Source: Micromonospora sp. MP36
Lineage (GTDB): Bacteria; Actinomycetota; Actinomycetes; Mycobacteriales; Micromonosporaceae
NCBI RefSeq assembly: GCF_008119785.1
Contig: NZ_VSFA01000004.1
Coordinates: forward strand, 124,001-188,000
Direction: 5' to 3'
Length of the DNA stretch: 64,000 nucleotides
Part shown: positions 61,020-64,000 of the stretch, piece after piece
How positions within the stretch are numbered: position 1 is the stretch's first letter
Layout of the letters: each line of letters starts with the position of its first letter
Translations under genes and position numbers: made by a program
Notes under the pieces: generated by a model
Database searches by the model: none
Told to the model about the DNA's origin: nothing
What the model saw: the letters and a program-made list of their open reading frames with translations, nothing else

Positions 61020-61143
61020 GCCTGCGATCATGGCATCCGGGCGGCGGCCGGCGGCGGGTGACGCGGCCGGCGGCCTGGCCGGCCTCAGGGCGCGGCCGGC
61101 GACCCGGCCTGGCCTCAGCACGAGGCCAGGGCCGCAGCCGGCC

Positions 61144-62133
61144 TCAGCCGGCGGCGGGGACTCCCTCGCGGGCGGCGAGCGCCTGCTGGTAGAGCCGCCC
61201 GGCCCGGTACGACGAACGGACCAGCGGACCGCTCATCACGCCGGCGAAGCCGATCTCCTCGGCCTCCTCGCGCAGCTCGACGAACTCCTCCGGCTTGACC
61301 CAGCGGGTGACCGGGTGGTGCCGGGGGGAGGGGCGCAGGTACTGCGTGATGGTGATCAGCTCGCAGCCGGCCTCGTGCAGGTCGCGCAGCGCCTGGGACA
61401 CCTCGGCCCGCTCCTCGCCCATGCCGAGGATCAGGTTGCTCTTGGTGACCAGGCCGGCGGCGCGAGCCTGGCGGATCACGTCGAGGGAGCGCTCGTAGCG
61501 GAACGCCGGCCGGATCCGCTTGAAGATCCGCGGCACGGTCTCCACGTTGTGCGCCAGCACCTCGGGCCGCGACCCGAAGACCTCGGCGAGCTGCTCCGGC
61601 ACCGCGTTGAAGTCGGGGATCAGCAGCTCGACGCCGCACCCGGACTGAAGGGCGTGGATCTGCCGGACCGTCTCGGCGTAGAGCCAGGCGCCGCCGTCGG
61701 GCAGGTCGTCGCGAGCGACGCCGGTGATGGTCGCGTAGCGCAGGCCCATCGCGGCCACCGACTCGGCGACCCGGCGCGGCTCGTCGGCGTCGAACTCGGC
61801 CGGCTTGCCGGTGTCGATCTGGCAGAAGTCGCAGCGCCGGGTGCACTGGTCGCCACCGATGAGGAAGGTCGCCTCCCGGTCCTCCCAGCACTCGTAGATG
61901 TTGGGACAGCCGGCCTCCTGGCAGACGGTGTGCAGCCCCTCGCGCGAGACCAGCCCGCGCAGCTGGGTGTACTCCGGCCCCATCTTGGCCTTGACCTTGA
62001 TCCACGGCGGCTTGCGCTCGATCGGCGTCTCGGCGTTGCGCGCCTCGATCCGCAGCATGCGCCGCCCCTCGGGGGCGACGGTTGCGGTACGCGCGGCCTG
62101 CTCAGTCGTCGGCGCGGAGTGCTCGATCGTCAC
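61144..62133 (-). CDS. lipA: Lipoyl synthase
   Basis: A 329-aa radical-SAM enzyme that inserts sulfur into octanoyl groups on lipoyl domains. The auxiliary cluster Cys are Cys71, Cys76 and Cys82 ([12 protein letters not shown]). The radical-SAM cluster is Cys97, Cys101 and Cys104 (CTRRCDFC). The C-terminal RSSYRAG carries the Ser that ligates the auxiliary cluster. GTG 62133 ([10 protein letters not shown]) follows TACGCT (62141-62146, reverse strand) by 7 nt and should be leaderless. lipB is not in the window; in Mycobacterium it adjoins lipA. The gene is divergent from the T-box-controlled synthetase. Confidence 0.97.
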   Translation of the reverse strand: MTIEHSAPTTEQAARTATVAPEGRRMLRIEARNAETPIERKPPWIKVKAKMGPEYTQLRGLVSREGLHTVCQEAGCPNIYECWEDREATFLIGGDQCTRRCDFCQIDTGKPAEFDADEPRRVAESVAAMGLRYATITGVARDDLPDGGAWLYAETVRQIHALQSGCGVELLIPDFNAVPEQLAEVFGSRPEVLAHNVETVPRIFKRIRPAFRYERSLDVIRQARAAGLVTKSNLILGMGEERAEVSQALRDLHEAGCELITITQYLRPSPRHHPVTRWVKPEEFVELREEAEEIGFAGVMSGPLVRSSYRAGRLYQQALAAREGVPAAG

Positions 62134-62269
62134 AAGGCCGAGCGTACGCCCGACGGCGGTCGTCGATGGACCTCGGGCGACGGGCGTCACGCCGCAGATG
62201 TTGTGACACCGGACACCGAAGGCGGAAAAGCGTCGTCATACGGGCCGCCGAAGAGTGCTAGCCTGCCGG

Positions 62270-62544
62270 GCAAAGCTGCGACGGAGCCGAGTAGCGCGCC
62301 GACCCGCCAGCGCAGAGAGCCGCCGGTTGCTGGAAGGCGGTCTGGCGCCGGCGCGTGAAGACCCTCCCGAGCTGCGGGAAGAACGGCGCCTGCGCCCAGT
62401 AGAACCCGCCCGGCTGGCCCCGGTGAAAAGGCGACGAACGAGGCTCCCGCTCCGGCGGGGGCGAAGGTGTGGTGGCACCGCGAGGATCCCACTCGCCCAC
62501 ACCTCCCGGGGATCGCGTTGCGATTGATCGAGGAGGTAACCGCC
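62270..62544 (+). promoter_or_regulatory. T-box riboswitch, aspartate specific, translational type
   Basis: A leader of about 275 nt, preceded by a TAGCCT -10 at 62259-62264. Stem I begins with GGAG/CTCC (62283-62286 with 62364-62367), then an internal loop with AGTA (62290-62293) and GAA (62357-62359), the loop-E signature, and the specifier GAC (62360-62362) for Asp. A distal hairpin carries GAGAG and GCTGGAA. The T-box GGTGGCACCGCG is at 62471-62482; its TGGC would pair with the G73-CCA end of tRNA-Asp. GGTGTGG (62466-62472) pairs with CCACACC (62497-62503) as antisequestrator; ACCTCC (62501-62506) pairs with the Shine-Dalgarno GGAGGT (62532-62537). The two helices share bases and exclude each other. 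Confidence 0.88.
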
Positions 62545-63831
62545 GTGCAACGCATCCTTTCCGCCCAGCTCACCCACCATGTCGGCGAGTCCGTCCGGAT
62601 CGCCGGCTGGGTGCACCGCCGCCGGCTGCTCAAGTCGGTGGCCTTCCTGATCGTGCGCGACGCCACGGGTCTCGCCCAGGTGGTGGTCACCGACCCGGCC
62701 GTGCGCGCCGCCGTCGAGAAGCTCACCGAGGAGACCGTCGTCGAGGTCGTCGGCACGGTGGCCGCGAACGCCACGGCCCCCGCCGGGGTCGAGCTCGCCG
62801 CGCCGACGGTACGGCCGCTCGGCCCGCCCGCCGTGCCGCCGCCGTTCGACCTGTACCGGCCGGTGCTCACCGCCACCCTGCCCACCCAGCTGGACCACGC
62901 GCCGACCGCGCTGCGCCACCCGACCCGCTCCGCGGCGCTGCGGATCTCGGCGGCGGCGGTGGCCGGCTTCCGGGCCGCCCTCGACGCCCGCGGCTTCGTG
63001 GAGATCCACACCCCGAAGGTGGTCGCCTCGTCCACCGAGAGCGGGGCGAACGTGTTCGCGCTGGACTGGTTCGGCCGGCCCGCCTACCTGGCCCAGTCGC
63101 CGCAGTTCTACAAGCAGCTCATGGTCGGCGTCTTCGAGCGGGTGTACGAGGTGGGCCCGGTGTTCCGGGCCGAGCCGCACGACACCGTCCGGCACCTGGC
63201 CCAGTACACCTCGCTCGACGTCGAGCTGGGCTTCGTCGCCGACCACCGGGACGTGATGGCGGTGCTGCGGGACACCCTCGCCGGGATGCTGGGGGCGGTC
63301 GCCGACCGGGCCGGCGGTGCGCTCGCCGCGCTCGGGGTGGCGGCGCCCGAGGTGCCGGCCGAGATCCCCGCCGTGCACTTCACCGAGGCGCTGGCGATCG
63401 CCGGGGCGCCGGCCGACGAGCCGGACCTCGCCCCGGCGCACGAGCGGGCGCTGGGGGAGTGGGCCCGCCGGGAGCACGGCTCGGACTTCCTCTTCGTCAC
63501 CGGTTACCCGATGGCGAAGCGGCCCTTCTACACCCATCCGGACCCGGCCCGGCCGGCCTACTCCAACGGCTTCGACCTGCTGTTCCGGGGCATGGAGCTG
63601 GTCACCGGCGGGCAGCGGCTGCACCGGTACGAGGACTACCTGGCCGCCCTCGCCGCCCGGGGCGAGCCGGTCGAGCCGTACGCCGGCTACGTGGACGCGT
63701 TCCGGCACGGCATGCCGCCGCACGGCGGATTCGCGATCGGCCTGGAACGTTTCGTGGCCCGGCTGACCGGCGCGGCGAACGTCCGGGAGGTGACCGCCTT
63801 CCCCCGCGACCTGCACCGGCTCACCCCGTGA
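62545..63831 (+). CDS. aspS2: Aspartate--tRNA(Asx) ligase, archaeal type (non-discriminating), AspS2
   Basis: A 428-aa class IIb synthetase. It has the N-terminal OB-fold anticodon-binding domain (residues 1-105) and the catalytic core with motif 2 GPVFRAEPHDTVRHLAQYTS (about residues 210-229) and motif 3 HGGFAIGLERFVARLTG (about 393-409). It lacks the 150-residue GAD insertion of the usual bacterial AspRS (about 590 aa), so it belongs to the archaeal-type class that charges tRNA-Asp and often tRNA-Asn. A standard AspRS is expected elsewhere, making this a second copy. GTG 62545 follows AGGAGGTAAC, the site sequestered by the T-box. Confidence 0.93.
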   Translation: MQRILSAQLTHHVGESVRIAGWVHRRRLLKSVAFLIVRDATGLAQVVVTDPAVRAAVEKLTEETVVEVVGTVAANATAPAGVELAAPTVRPLGPPAVPPPFDLYRPVLTATLPTQLDHAPTALRHPTRSAALRISAAAVAGFRAALDARGFVEIHTPKVVASSTESGANVFALDWFGRPAYLAQSPQFYKQLMVGVFERVYEVGPVFRAEPHDTVRHLAQYTSLDVELGFVADHRDVMAVLRDTLAGMLGAVADRAGGALAALGVAAPEVPAEIPAVHFTEALAIAGAPADEPDLAPAHERALGEWARREHGSDFLFVTGYPMAKRPFYTHPDPARPAYSNGFDLLFRGMELVTGGQRLHRYEDYLAALAARGEPVEPYAGYVDAFRHGMPPHGGFAIGLERFVARLTGAANVREVTAFPRDLHRLTP

Positions 63832-63840
63832 GGAAAGGAT

Positions 63841-63876
63841 GGCCCCTTGTTAACACCCGTCTGTTAACAAGGGGCC
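63841..63876. terminator. Hairpin terminator with a 15-bp stem
   Basis: GGCCCCTTGTTAACA and its complement (63862-63876) form a perfect stem with a 6-nt loop, followed by CCTCCTG. It follows aspS2 and precedes the next co-oriented gene. The A/T-rich core TTGTTAACA stands out in this GC-rich genome. Confidence 0.75.
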
Positions 63877-63921
63877 CCTCCTGTCCAGCCGGTATGAAGG
63901 ACGGACAGGCGGAGGAGCGGG

Positions 63922-64000
63922 ATGGGTGACCACGTACGGGCGACGTTGCGGGGCGTGCTGCACGTCCGCCCGGCCCGGGGCGCCCACCGGGTCGCGCTGC
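63922..64000 (+). CDS. Start of an unidentified gene, cut by window edge
   Basis: ATG 63922 after GGAGGAGCGGG opens a frame of 26 residues (MGDHVRATLRGVLHVRPARG) to the window end. This basic amphipathic start is like that of FUSC-type (aromatic acid exporter) membrane proteins, but too little is visible to name it. Confidence 0.45.
   Translation, partial: MGDHVRATLRGVLHVRPARGAHRVAL

Noticed and set aside
62471..62544. Transcription-attenuating T-box with terminator
   Set aside because: There is no U-run after the competing helix, and the competing helix covers the Shine-Dalgarno sequence, so a translational mechanism fits better.
62270..62544. Asn specificity of the T-box
   Set aside because: The triplet beside the loop-E GAA is GAC (Asp). 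An AAC occurs only further downstream, outside the specifier loop; the TGGC bulge alone would fit either tRNA.

Overview
The window is chromosomal DNA of a high-GC actinobacterium, most likely a member of the Micromonosporaceae (Micromonospora-like). The evidence is very high third-position GC, many GTG/TTG starts, an F420-dependent reductase, an actinobacterial type A RNase P RNA, two mannosyltransferases of the MptB family, and a gene order (Nif3 - zinc ribbon - RNase H/phosphatase ... panB - glnA2 - glnE - glnA1 - RDD - DUF4191 - lipA) that resembles, from memory, the Rv2217-Rv2230 region of Mycobacterium tuberculosis. Most of the window is core genome with small accessory insertions; I see no biosynthetic gene cluster, prophage or CRISPR array.

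1-9.5 kb: a truncated phosphotransferase, a DHFR-fold reductase divergent from a TetR regulator across a perfect 30-bp palindrome, a pyruvyl transferase, a DinB protein, a PfkB kinase, and a coupled SNF2 helicase/SWIM zinc-finger pair. 9.5-23 kb: a gene-free G-rich stretch, a prim-pol-like protein divergent from an XRE regulator and a flavoprotein, the Nif3/zinc-ribbon/RNase H run, a DUF3311/SSS carboxylate permease pair, a MarR-MFS divergent pair with twin operators, a TSUP exporter, and a SigE-type sigma factor with a membrane partner. 23-25.1 kb: rnpB followed by a lower-GC patch with an N-terminally short phosphotransferase and an orphan YidD. 25.1-33.3 kb: GYD protein, GAF-SpoIIE phosphatase, PadR plus membrane protein, M48 protease, a lysine/alanine-repeat histone-like protein, an RNB ribonuclease and an F420:NADPH reductase.

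33.3-54.5 kb holds the nitrogen and cofactor genes: panB, nadE, glnA2, glnE and glnA1. GlnA1 keeps the adenylylation tyrosine that GlnE would modify, while GlnA2 has Trp there. GlnR-like boxes lie upstream of both synthetases. Between them sit a WYL regulator, a VOC protein, an S66 peptidase, a large solo TnpB with a possible guide-RNA end, a glutamine amidotransferase and three polytopic glycosyltransferase-like proteins. 54.5-64 kb: a large LuxR-family ATPase regulator with a hexanucleotide repeat, a lipoprotein, a glycosyltransferase with a 21-bp minisatellite, lipA, and an archaeal-type aspartyl-tRNA synthetase.

The most interesting element is the roughly 275-nt leader of that synthetase. 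It has the parts of an aspartate-specific, translation-type T-box riboswitch: an AGTA/GAA loop-E signature with specifier GAC, the T-box GGTGGCACCGCG whose TGGC bulge matches the G73-CCA end of tRNA-Asp, and mutually exclusive antisequestrator and Shine-Dalgarno-sequestering helices. A second recurring pattern is a TANNNT -10 element 6-8 nt before the start codon of many genes, which predicts leaderless mRNAs.
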